A stretch of DNA of 21,874 bases from a virus. The stretch is taken from positions 1 through 21,874 of the IMG/VR virus record IMGVR_UViG_3300050014_000226; one strand, given 5' to 3'. The notes under the pieces are model-generated. The model was given only the letters and a program-made list of their open reading frames with translations. It was not told where the DNA came from and searched no databases. Shown in pieces: positions 5,137 to 12,090 of this stretch. How positions within the stretch are numbered: the first letter of the stretch is position 1; every line of letters begins with the position of its first letter. The translations under genes and the position numbers were made by a program.

Positions 5137-6005
5137 GAATACATGAAGAAGTTAATGGTCTGGAGTATGATAATATATCTACGGACAAAAAAGTTATATT
5201 TAGAGAGAAGGGTCACAAATATATTCATGTGGACCATCCCGAGTTAAAATTTACATCAGTTACCCAACTGTTAGGATACTACAAAGAAAAGTTTGACGGC
5301 TTAGCAGTTGCGGAGAAATGTGTAGCGGATCCAAAATCAGAATACTATGGACAAGATGCAGAAGCCGTTGCAGCAGAGTGGATCAGATACGGAGCCGAGT
5401 GTGCCGAAAATGGAACCATACTTCATGAGTACGGAGAAAAACTCTTTAATAGAGTTACAGACATTGTGGTTCCGGATAATCCTAAGGCAAAGCATGCTAA
5501 GGCTGCTGTTGACTTTCTATTCTCGCAAGGATACGAACTAGCAATGTCCGAGATGTTATTATACTCTGAGGAGTTAGGCATAGCCGGAATGGATGATATT
5601 ATACTTAAGAAAAGAATATATGGTACTACGGACTATGACTTCATGATATTTGACTGGAAGTTCCTTAGTAAACCAATAACAAAGAAATCATTTTACTCCA
5701 GGAAGAATGGATACAAGATGATGAAAGGTCCATTCAAACACCTAATGGATTGTAACTGGATTCATTACAGCATACAGTTATCCTTATATCAGACACTAAC
5801 TGGGGAACCGGGGAAGATAACTGAGAAGGTACTAATTGTAGTTGGAGATAATGGTTATGAATTAATTCCCGCATATCCGATGAGAGTTTTCTGGGATCAG
5901 AATAATGAACTACAATGTGTTCATGAGATCTGGAACGGTAGGTGGTGGGATTCAAGAATGCAAGAATTATATAAGCGTAAGCCAAAAGATATTATAGGTA
6001 TTTAA
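5133..6005 (+). CDS. PD-(D/E)XK nuclease, RecB/Cas4-like
   Basis: 290 aa. The RecB-type core appears in order: GTILHEYGEKL with H98, a glutamate in MSEMLLYSEE (140-147), GIAGMDDII with D154/D155, DWK with D174 and K176, and the trailing QxxxY motif as QLSLY (Q215, Y219). These are the catalytic metal-binding and lysine residues of Cas4/RecB/AddB-like exonucleases. In phages such enzymes serve recombination, replication-fork processing or degradation of host DNA. No cysteine cluster of a Cas4 iron-sulphur site is evident. The ATG overlaps the upstream stop (ATGA), pairing the nuclease with the HTH protein in one operon. Confidence 0.85.
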   Translation: MRIHEEVNGLEYDNISTDKKVIFREKGHKYIHVDHPELKFTSVTQLLGYYKEKFDGLAVAEKCVADPKSEYYGQDAEAVAAEWIRYGAECAENGTILHEYGEKLFNRVTDIVVPDNPKAKHAKAAVDFLFSQGYELAMSEMLLYSEELGIAGMDDIILKKRIYGTTDYDFMIFDWKFLSKPITKKSFYSRKNGYKMMKGPFKHLMDCNWIHYSIQLSLYQTLTGEPGKITEKVLIVVGDNGYELIPAYPMRVFWDQNNELQCVHEIWNGRWWDSRMQELYKRKPKDIIGI

Positions 6006-6067
6006 ATCGGCATAGAAGAAGCAGTCCGAAACAGAAACAGAATTAGAAACAGTAATACATAGAAGAA

Positions 6068-6379
6068 ATGTTGACACTTAAGATCATACACATCGACAAT
6101 GAAGGTGGTAAAACTACCTATCTTTTCGCAGGAGAAAGAATATCACATACTGAAGTAGAACAAACCGATCATTCAATGGAATTTAAATCCTTAGAAGAGA
6201 ATGATTATTTCTTGGTCGGAGAATTTACAAATGAGTTAAGTAAACAACCGTACGTAATGTCTACGGTGAATATATTTGACGGCAATGACTATCAGACAAT
6301 ACAAGTACTACCAAAGTCAGATTGCTTTATAATGGCAAATGGCAAAACGGTAGATACATTCGCAAGCTACTATAAATAA
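6068..6379 (+). CDS. Hypothetical protein, 103 aa
   Basis: An unrecognised soluble protein. The composition suggests mostly beta strands (LKIIHIDNEG, TTYLFAGERI, YVMSTVNIF, YQTIQVL), with no membrane segment or cysteine cluster. The 60-nt gap before it is purine-rich with short GAAACA repeats near 6028-6051 and no Shine-Dalgarno sequence. It lies between the nuclease and the basic virion-type proteins, so it may be either the last early gene or the first structural gene. Confidence 0.7.
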   Translation: MLTLKIIHIDNEGGKTTYLFAGERISHTEVEQTDHSMEFKSLEENDYFLVGEFTNELSKQPYVMSTVNIFDGNDYQTIQVLPKSDCFIMANGKTVDTFASYYK

Positions 6380-6405
6380 TTATTAACAATTGACTGCTTC
6401 TACTA

Positions 6406-6789
6406 ATGCCATTACTTATACATAGAAAATTAGAACCAGGAGATGAAGCTATAGCAAAGGCTAAAAGCGGCATCCATATTAAGCCGGAGAACAAAGATAA
6501 GTTTACCGCGACTAAAAAAGCTACAGGAAAATCAACTGAAGCGCTTACACACAGTAAGAATAAGAAGACTAAGATGCGTGCTGTATTTGGTCAGAATGCA
6601 AAAAAGTGGGCTAAGAAAAGAATGTGTGGCGGGTTACTTCATAAGAAACCAGTCATAGCTAGAAACGTATCTACGAATATCGGGAGAGTTCCTTCCGGAG
6701 CCAATCAACTTGGTAGACCAACAAATAAAAATAGAGTAGGAACAACAAAGGCTAATGTTGGGAAACCACAACCGCCTACTAAAAGATAA
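6406..6789 (+). CDS. Small basic protein, probably virion-associated
   Basis: 127 aa and highly basic. Residues 22-69 contain GIHIKPENKDKF, TATKKATGKSTEALTHSKN and a closing RAVFGQNAKKW. This is a short conserved motif I recall from many tailed-phage proteins, often virion-associated; the recollection is not a database hit. A CGGLL segment at residues 74-78 starts a low-complexity K/P/N/T-rich tail (residues 80-127) that looks disordered. Basic disordered proteins in late regions often bind packaged DNA or enter the head as cargo, but that is inference. It is the first of several neighbouring proteins carrying a GG(L/V/M)(L/M) tetrapeptide. Confidence 0.75.
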   Translation: MPLLIHRKLEPGDEAIAKAKSGIHIKPENKDKFTATKKATGKSTEALTHSKNKKTKMRAVFGQNAKKWAKKRMCGGLLHKKPVIARNVSTNIGRVPSGANQLGRPTNKNRVGTTKANVGKPQPPTKR

Positions 6790-6794
6790 TAACC

Positions 6795-7616
6795 ATGATG
6801 GGATTATATCTACCCGGAGGACCACTTAATAAAACTAAGGTAAAACAAACGCCAACTAAGATTGTTGGTGATGTGTCTAAGACCCCCGGGACTCAGATAC
6901 CTCCTGCTAAACCATTGACTACTAAACCACAAAGAATGGCTTTAAATAAAACGCCAAGGAAGGGTTCAGTTAGTGGTCAGGATAGGAATCCCTATGAGAA
7001 GAAACAAGATGGTGGCGTTATGAGACCATCGGATCCCAGGAATCGTCCAGTTACAGCAGGTGATAGAATTCATAATGCTATCTCCGATGTAGGCACAGGC
7101 GTAGCAACCTGGGGAACTTCATTTCGCCCGCCAACCGACGCCGAGAAGAAACTTGGTAGAGGTACATGGGCCGATAGAGCTAAGTTACTCGCCGGTGCAG
7201 CAACACAAGGGCTTACAAATGAAATGATTGCAGGAGGCATTGGAAAAATTGCCGGCAAATTTATACCTAAGTCAGTAACCAAGATAGTACCTAAGTCTGA
7301 AACAATAGACGTAGGATCTAAAATGTATAATCGCCAGAACGTAACAAACGAAATAACGACTAATGCTCCGATGGAGAAAGACCTTGTAGAATACTTGAAT
7401 GGTCTGCCACATGATGAGTTTGCAGCGTACGCAAAAAAGCGTGCTGGGTATGTTAATCTCGGTAGATATTTTACCGTTACACCTTCTGGTTTAAAGAAAG
7501 GTGGATTACTTTCTACCAAGAAAGCAAAAACAATATTACACGATAAAGAGGTACGCGGACATCCGCTGACAGATAAACAACGCAGATACTTTGGGTATCT
7601 ATCTAATAAAAAATGA
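6795..7616 (+). CDS. Basic protein with conserved C-terminal PLTDKQRRYFG motif, probably virion-associated
   Basis: 273 aa. The first 90 residues are K/P/T-rich and look disordered, with a GGVM at 73-76. A middle section (100-165) is rich in Gly, Ala and Ile (AGAATQGLTNEMIAGGIGKI), perhaps an amphipathic or membrane-active helix. The C-terminus has KKGGLLSTKKAKTILHD followed by GHPLTDKQRRYFGYL. I know this last motif, usually written GKPLTxKQRRFFG, as a short element at the ends of diverse phage virion proteins; its function is unknown. The start is uncertain between adjacent codons 6795 and 6798. It sits 5 nt after the upstream basic protein. Confidence 0.75.
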   Translation: MMGLYLPGGPLNKTKVKQTPTKIVGDVSKTPGTQIPPAKPLTTKPQRMALNKTPRKGSVSGQDRNPYEKKQDGGVMRPSDPRNRPVTAGDRIHNAISDVGTGVATWGTSFRPPTDAEKKLGRGTWADRAKLLAGAATQGLTNEMIAGGIGKIAGKFIPKSVTKIVPKSETIDVGSKMYNRQNVTNEITTNAPMEKDLVEYLNGLPHDEFAAYAKKRAGYVNLGRYFTVTPSGLKKGGLLSTKKAKTILHDKEVRGHPLTDKQRRYFGYLSNKK

Positions 7617-7635
7617 CAATTTAATAACTAATGAG

Positions 7636-7860
7636 ATGACAATGATGGAAGAAAGAATTTTCTTTACAGCGGGCGATGTAGTCACGCTGCGTCAGAACAT
7701 ACCAAATGTTCCGACAATGATCGTGAGATCTATCGATAAGGTAGCTGCCCACGGCGAAAAACCTCTTCTACTTGGAGTAGCATGCTTCTGGTTTACCCAG
7801 TTAGGCGAGTTCCAGGAAAAGAGATTCAACACAAAAGACCTGATACACGTAGAGAAATAA
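7636..7860 (+). CDS. YodC-like small protein (DUF2158-type)
   Basis: 74 aa from ATG 7636. An earlier in-frame ATG at 7591 would overlap the previous gene and adds residues with no resemblance to the family, so I prefer the later start (7642 and 7645 are also possible). The pattern FTAGDVVTLRQNIP, TMIVRSI, then CFWFTQLGEFQEKRF and a final DLIHV matches the YodC/DUF2158 fold: a GDVV strand, a conserved hydrophobic strand, a CxWF strand and a closing strand. This is a small SH3-like beta barrel of unknown role, common in phages and bacteria. Confidence 0.7.
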   Translation: MTMMEERIFFTAGDVVTLRQNIPNVPTMIVRSIDKVAAHGEKPLLLGVACFWFTQLGEFQEKRFNTKDLIHVEK

Positions 7861-7863
7861 GCG

Positions 7864-8079
7864 ATGGACTCGGTAGTAGACGATAACAATAAAATAATGG
7901 AGCATGGCATTAAGCAATTGCTCGGTAAAGAAGAGTATGATCCTGCAGAAAAACTAAAAGTATGCACACACATCTCGGATGGTTTTGTCTATGATGATAC
8001 TCCAGTGTTTACAACTCTTCAATGTGCAAGGTGCGGTTTACAGTATGATGTACTGAAAGCAACCGGAATGATAATGTAA
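7864..8079 (+). CDS. Small putative zinc-binding protein
   Basis: 71 aa. Residues C34 and H36 (VCTHI) and C54 and C57 (CARCG) form a plausible CxH...CxxC zinc site with a 17-residue spacer (FVYDDTPVFTT). The first 30 residues are acidic and probably helical. It starts 4 nt after the YodC-like gene, so the two are likely co-translated. No named family is recognised and no function is assigned. Confidence 0.65.
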   Translation: MDSVVDDNNKIMEHGIKQLLGKEEYDPAEKLKVCTHISDGFVYDDTPVFTTLQCARCGLQYDVLKATGMIM

Positions 8080-8083
8080 TTCT

Positions 8084-8713
8084 ATGAGCCTATCATTTAC
8101 CATAAGGAAAGAACGTATCGTAACTGATCCTAAGTTTTTCTTATTCAAGGCTTTCACGGATATCTGGGAGTGGGACAAATCAGAAAATAAAGATAAAGCA
8201 CATAGGATGTTAAGATTCGTCTTCCTATTATGTGACATCACTGAGGAGTGCCCACTTAAAGATGTACCGGTCTTGAAGAGAGAAGCAGAAGCATTATTTC
8301 ATGCATACAAGGACAAGAACTACAAATTTACTAAGAAGGAAAGGGAATTAGTCTCAGCGGCTATCGATACGTATATAAAGTACAACGAGACTGCCGAAGA
8401 AAGATTGCTTGGTGAGTTTGATTGGAAGGCAGATGAACTCCGAAATAAACTCGAGGAGACAATGCCTGAGACAGAAACAAATGTGATTAATGGAGTTACT
8501 TCATTTGTAAGTAATTCAGATATAATAACCAAAGCCTTAAAGGAGTTGAATTCCGTTAAGAAGTCGAAGATCTCTGTGATCTCCGCAATAAAAAGAGAAG
8601 CGTTGAGCCAGAGGGTTAGAGGTGCAGCATCACTATCACCAAACTCAAGAGGATTAATAACCATGCCATCGCTGGCAGATAGAGATATGAATGATGAAAC
8701 TAGTAGCGTATAA
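8084..8713 (+). CDS. Unknown late protein, first of a tandem paralogous pair
   Basis: 209 aa, mainly helical and charged. It is homologous to the next gene by eye: RFVFLLCDITEECPLKD aligns with IFIFLLCDLSNDNPLVD, REAEAL with RREEAL, DTYIKYNETAEE with DIYIKNVNTDEQ, and RGAASLSPNSRG with RGGLSPLAQG, in the same order and similar spacing. No catalytic motif, membrane helix or signal peptide is visible. The FLLCD segment (47-51) is the best-kept block. It overlaps its paralogue by 23 nt. Location among late genes suggests a structural or assembly role; this is inference. Confidence 0.75.
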   Translation: MSLSFTIRKERIVTDPKFFLFKAFTDIWEWDKSENKDKAHRMLRFVFLLCDITEECPLKDVPVLKREAEALFHAYKDKNYKFTKKERELVSAAIDTYIKYNETAEERLLGEFDWKADELRNKLEETMPETETNVINGVTSFVSNSDIITKALKELNSVKKSKISVISAIKREALSQRVRGAASLSPNSRGLITMPSLADRDMNDETSSV

Positions 8714-9356
8714 GGGTGCAGTAAGAATAGATCCTGCATCAATTGTTGAACCAGAACTAAAACGATTGCTGCATGAACTCGAGGATGTGTTACAAGATCC
8801 GTCACTTCATGATAGAGTTTGCATTTTTATTTTTCTTTTGTGTGACTTGTCCAATGATAATCCTCTTGTGGATCGTCCTTGGAATACTCGGCGTGAGGAA
8901 GCACTTTCCGTTGCTTTCGGATCAGATCTCGACAAGTTTACAACACTTAAAGACTCTAATGAGAAGATAAGAGATCTAATTAATAAGAGTATTGATATCT
9001 ACATTAAGAATGTTAATACTGACGAACAAAAAGATATTGCTACCTATAGTAAGAAGATGGACCAGTTCCGTGTCATGCTTCATGATATGAAACCGGTTAT
9101 AGCAAAAAATGTCAACGAGTTCAACGAGAAGATAACTTATTCAACAAATATGGAAATTATCAACTCAGTACTTAGTGATATAGTTTCTCTCATACAAGCT
9201 AAGGCTTCTATGATTGCACTTCATACAACAGGTCAAATACCCAAGCATTTACGTGGCGGACTATCTCCACTTGCCCAGGGTAATGTATTAATAGAATTAG
9301 AACAAGAAATTTTATTGGAACCCGATACCACCGAAGAAGAGGTTGAGGAAGAGTAA
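8691..9356 (+). CDS. Unknown late protein, second of a tandem paralogous pair
   Basis: 221 aa, helical, with a strongly acidic tail (TTEEEVEEE). It shares with the preceding product the FLLCD block (48-52), an arginine-rich RREEAL stretch, a DIYIK helix and a glycine-containing RGGLSPLAQG near residue 188. The predicted start at 8691 lies inside the upstream gene; 8694 is equally possible. Divergence is deep enough that the duplication must be old or under different selection. Tandem paralogues that form hetero-oligomers are common in phage necks and tails, but no evidence points to this specifically. Confidence 0.75.
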   Translation: MMKLVAYKGAVRIDPASIVEPELKRLLHELEDVLQDPSLHDRVCIFIFLLCDLSNDNPLVDRPWNTRREEALSVAFGSDLDKFTTLKDSNEKIRDLINKSIDIYIKNVNTDEQKDIATYSKKMDQFRVMLHDMKPVIAKNVNEFNEKITYSTNMEIINSVLSDIVSLIQAKASMIALHTTGQIPKHLRGGLSPLAQGNVLIELEQEILLEPDTTEEEVEEE

Positions 9357-9369
9357 CATTTTTATAATT

Positions 9370-10062
9370 ATGCCAATACTGAAAACAGCAAAACCAATTA
9401 ATACTAAAGATCTTATACCAATGAGAACTGATACTTATACACAGAATAAGGTTGCAGAGACAAAAGTTAATCCCGCAAATAATCGATCAGTCAATCCGTC
9501 AATTCCAATGGCTAGTACTGGTGGATTACTTAGACACGTTAGTGCGGTGATACCCAAGACAATACCATCAGCACAATCTGGAACAGTACTAGATACAACC
9601 GTATCACAAGATACTCTTAATGATAGAGCTCTTAAAAGTATGATGAAAGAAAAAATGGCTGCTAGAGCGTTCATAAATAATGAACAAAAATCTGGTACTA
9701 TTGGCGGACTTATGTCAACAAAATTATCGACGGTTTCTCCAGATAGAAAATTACCACAAATGGATAATCCGGATGTAGGAAAAGTAAGAACATTTGCCGA
9801 ATCAATCTCAAGACCTGAAATGAAGGCATTACTTAATACTACTGCCAATCCGTTCGGTAAGAGTGGTTGGTTAAAGAATATAGTATTTAATCCAGATGTA
9901 CACATCACCATGGATAAGGTTGCTAAAGCTGGCTCTGCTGCAAAAGGACTGTTTAATCTCAATAAGCAAGGATATAAATTCACAATAGGTGGTACATTAA
10001 GTGCAGCAGAATTAAAAGATAGAAGAAATGAAGAACTTAATCCCAACTACTCACATGGATGA
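9370..10062 (+). CDS. Unknown late protein with two GG(L/M) motifs
   Basis: 230 aa from ATG 9370. The frame also opens at 9343 inside the previous gene, but MPILKTAKP gives a clean start 13 nt after the preceding stop and matches the MPLLIHRK start of the gene at 6406. Sequence is low in aromatics and rich in S, T, N, P and K, suggesting extended or disordered structure. ASTGGLLRHV (49-57) and TIGGLMSTK (110-118) carry the tetrapeptide shared with neighbouring proteins. The C-terminus FTIGGTLSAAELKDRRNEEL is charged and may be helical. No domain recognised; probably virion-associated from context. Confidence 0.7.
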   Translation: MPILKTAKPINTKDLIPMRTDTYTQNKVAETKVNPANNRSVNPSIPMASTGGLLRHVSAVIPKTIPSAQSGTVLDTTVSQDTLNDRALKSMMKEKMAARAFINNEQKSGTIGGLMSTKLSTVSPDRKLPQMDNPDVGKVRTFAESISRPEMKALLNTTANPFGKSGWLKNIVFNPDVHITMDKVAKAGSAAKGLFNLNKQGYKFTIGGTLSAAELKDRRNEELNPNYSHG

Positions 10063-10951
10063 AAAATCAACACTAGAACATCTCTGGAGTCTGGCAATGC
10101 CAAGGCAAAATAGATACGAGAGAACTTTAATGTATAAACCGAGTGTAAAGAAACAAGCTAAGGGTGGACCTGCAACAGAACCTCCTACTACAACTCCAAA
10201 CATTAAACCGGTTGATATGTCTGATTGGGAAAAGGGTGGACAGCAGGACATTGAAGAGTATAAAAAGACTATACCTACAAATGAGTCAATTAATAATAGT
10301 GCAAGACTTTATGCATACAAAGCTAAGTTAGATTCAGCACTTGCAGCAAAGAATCCAAATGCTTGGAAAAAGATAAGCGGTTCATACGATCCAAATGCTT
10401 CAGTGCAAGATAGACTTACAAAAGCTCAAGGATACATTCAAGATAAAACTTATCCTTATGCTTTAAACGAAGCAGATCAGAGAGCAACGTTAGGTAATGA
10501 CTACGAAGACTTTAATAAACTACGTACTGGATATGCAGCAAACGTAGCTAAATTTGGAGAAGGAAAGTATACAGTACAAGGCAGTGGCGAACAAGGTCAA
10601 CCAGTCGATCAGACAGCATATGGATTAAGAAACTCCTGGGCAATTGGTCCAGCAAGACATGAGTTTGGATCTAGTATCAATGGAGCACCAAGAGCGCACA
10701 TAAATACAACTGCATCATATGATACCACAAAGAAGGCGTACGATTATCAATATAGTCAACCTAAGTACTATCCGCTTGCAAACACTAAGAAGCAAGGTGG
10801 ATTATTAAGAGGTTATAGTTCAAAGAAAGATCCTATGACTAAAGAGCAGACTGCGAAGCAGTATGAAGCCGATAGACGTCGCGATTCCTCACTTCGTAAA
10901 CCGGATATGGTTCCAGGGTCGGCAAGTAAATCACGTTCACACAGATCATAA
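10055..10951 (+). CDS. Unknown late protein, probably virion-associated
   Basis: 298 aa from ATG 10055, which overlaps the upstream gene by 8 nt; starts at 10028 and 10097 are also in frame. The N-terminal 60 residues are basic with KGGPATEPPTTTPNIKP. The middle is a helical section (NSARLYAYKAKLDSALAAK) and a Tyr/Gly-rich part (YGLRNSWAIGPARHEFGSS, YDYQYSQPKYYPL). The last 50 residues begin KKQGGLLRGY (GG at 248-249) and are very basic. I recognise no enzyme motif. Its stop and the next start form a TAATG overlap, so it is co-translated with the zincin-like protein. Confidence 0.72.
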   Translation: MDEKSTLEHLWSLAMPRQNRYERTLMYKPSVKKQAKGGPATEPPTTTPNIKPVDMSDWEKGGQQDIEEYKKTIPTNESINNSARLYAYKAKLDSALAAKNPNAWKKISGSYDPNASVQDRLTKAQGYIQDKTYPYALNEADQRATLGNDYEDFNKLRTGYAANVAKFGEGKYTVQGSGEQGQPVDQTAYGLRNSWAIGPARHEFGSSINGAPRAHINTTASYDTTKKAYDYQYSQPKYYPLANTKKQGGLLRGYSSKKDPMTKEQTAKQYEADRRRDSSLRKPDMVPGSASKSRSHRS

Positions 10952-12072
10952 TGGATAGACGAGATTCAATAAGTTTACTCCGAGACTACGGAGTACCAAT
11001 GCAGGATAACACTGCTTATAGTTTATCCTATGGTAAAGATAGTTCAAAGGATCCCAGTAAATCTGGACCTAAGAAACCAAAAGTAACAGTACCTGGTAAA
11101 CCAGCTAAAACCAAAGCTTGGTTAAAAGATAAGACTGGTTTGCTTAAGATCAAACAAGCTTCGGCTAAAATGGATGTTGGTGGAGTATTATATAATAGAC
11201 CATGTCCTAATTGTGGTAAGAGAGAATGCCAGGGTTGTGGTCCGGAGATGGAACCAACTAAAGGAAAAGTACCAGCAAATATAAAGGATAGAGAAAAGAA
11301 GATTCCTGTAAAGAATCCAAATGCTATATCTGGGGTACCAAAGAAACTCTTATATACTACACTAGACGGTATTAAAGTATATCAGGTTGATGATGATTAT
11401 GTAAAGGTAAATCTATATGAAGATTTTACAGAGGGTGGTAACTGGGAAGCATACCCTGAGTTTGTTCCAATCGGAGAAGTCTGGGTAGCAAACGATAAGA
11501 CTCCGCAGAATCAGGAAGATATTATAACTCACGAATTAACAGAAGTAAGACTCATGAAAAACAAAGGCATGACTTACGACAAAGCACACGTTATAGCAAA
11601 TAGAACAGAAATGAATAAAAGAATTCAAGAACGTCCAGGACTACTTGTACCCAAAGAAAAAAAGGGAGGCAAAGTAGGTAACCCAGAGAACCGCGACAAA
11701 CCAGGAGGATCTAACGTAGGTAAGTATTCAAAATCAGAAGGACCATTTGCTGGACCATCTGGAGGTGCTCCTGCAGGAAGTTATCCTATTGGAAGCAAGT
11801 CTCGCGGCAAATCAGCACTTAAGTTAGCTCATAATGCTCCGAATCCAAGTGGTATAAAAGCTGCAGTCTATCGTAAGTATCCTGATCTTAAGAAAGATAC
11901 AAAGAAAGCAATGGAAGGTGCAAAGTTAGGATTAGGCGGAATGGGACAACTTCAAGATAAAGCTCCATCACCAAGTAAACCTAAACATACTTTTCCACCG
12001 GATAAGGTAAAACAAAATTTTGCTTTGTACAAAAGAAAAACTAAAATACCAAAGTCTGCATACGGACACTAA
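10951..12072 (+). CDS. Zinc-cluster and zincin-like metallopeptidase-domain protein, putative virion or maturation factor
   Basis: 373 aa in a multi-part layout. After a K/P-rich N-terminus comes a CPNCGKRECQGCG cluster (C85, C88, C93, C96), likely one zinc. Residues about 130-220 resemble a small zincin domain: DGIKVYQVDDDYVKV, FVPIGEVWVANDKTP, then THELTEVRLM with H194, E195 and E198, and GMTYDKAHVIAN with H213. HExxE plus a downstream AH is a pattern I associate with phage minor metallopeptidase-like domains; activity is unproven, and the third ligand could be E198 or H213. Residues 266-311 (PFAGPSGGAPAGSYPI, KSALKLAH, YRKYP) match a short motif seen in phage structural proteins. A maturation protease or internal virion protein are the main options. 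Start overlaps the upstream stop (TAATG). Confidence 0.7.
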   Translation: MDRRDSISLLRDYGVPMQDNTAYSLSYGKDSSKDPSKSGPKKPKVTVPGKPAKTKAWLKDKTGLLKIKQASAKMDVGGVLYNRPCPNCGKRECQGCGPEMEPTKGKVPANIKDREKKIPVKNPNAISGVPKKLLYTTLDGIKVYQVDDDYVKVNLYEDFTEGGNWEAYPEFVPIGEVWVANDKTPQNQEDIITHELTEVRLMKNKGMTYDKAHVIANRTEMNKRIQERPGLLVPKEKKGGKVGNPENRDKPGGSNVGKYSKSEGPFAGPSGGAPAGSYPIGSKSRGKSALKLAHNAPNPSGIKAAVYRKYPDLKKDTKKAMEGAKLGLGGMGQLQDKAPSPSKPKHTFPPDKVKQNFALYKRKTKIPKSAYGH

Positions 12073-12090
12073 TGGTAACCAATATGAATT

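Noticed and set aside
8320-8805. 161-codon leftward frame opposite the 8084 gene
   Set aside because: Antisense shadow crossing the overlap of two paralogous genes.
9435-10046. 203-codon leftward frame opposite the 9370 gene
   Set aside because: Antisense shadow of a supported gene in a rightward operon; no start context or domain.
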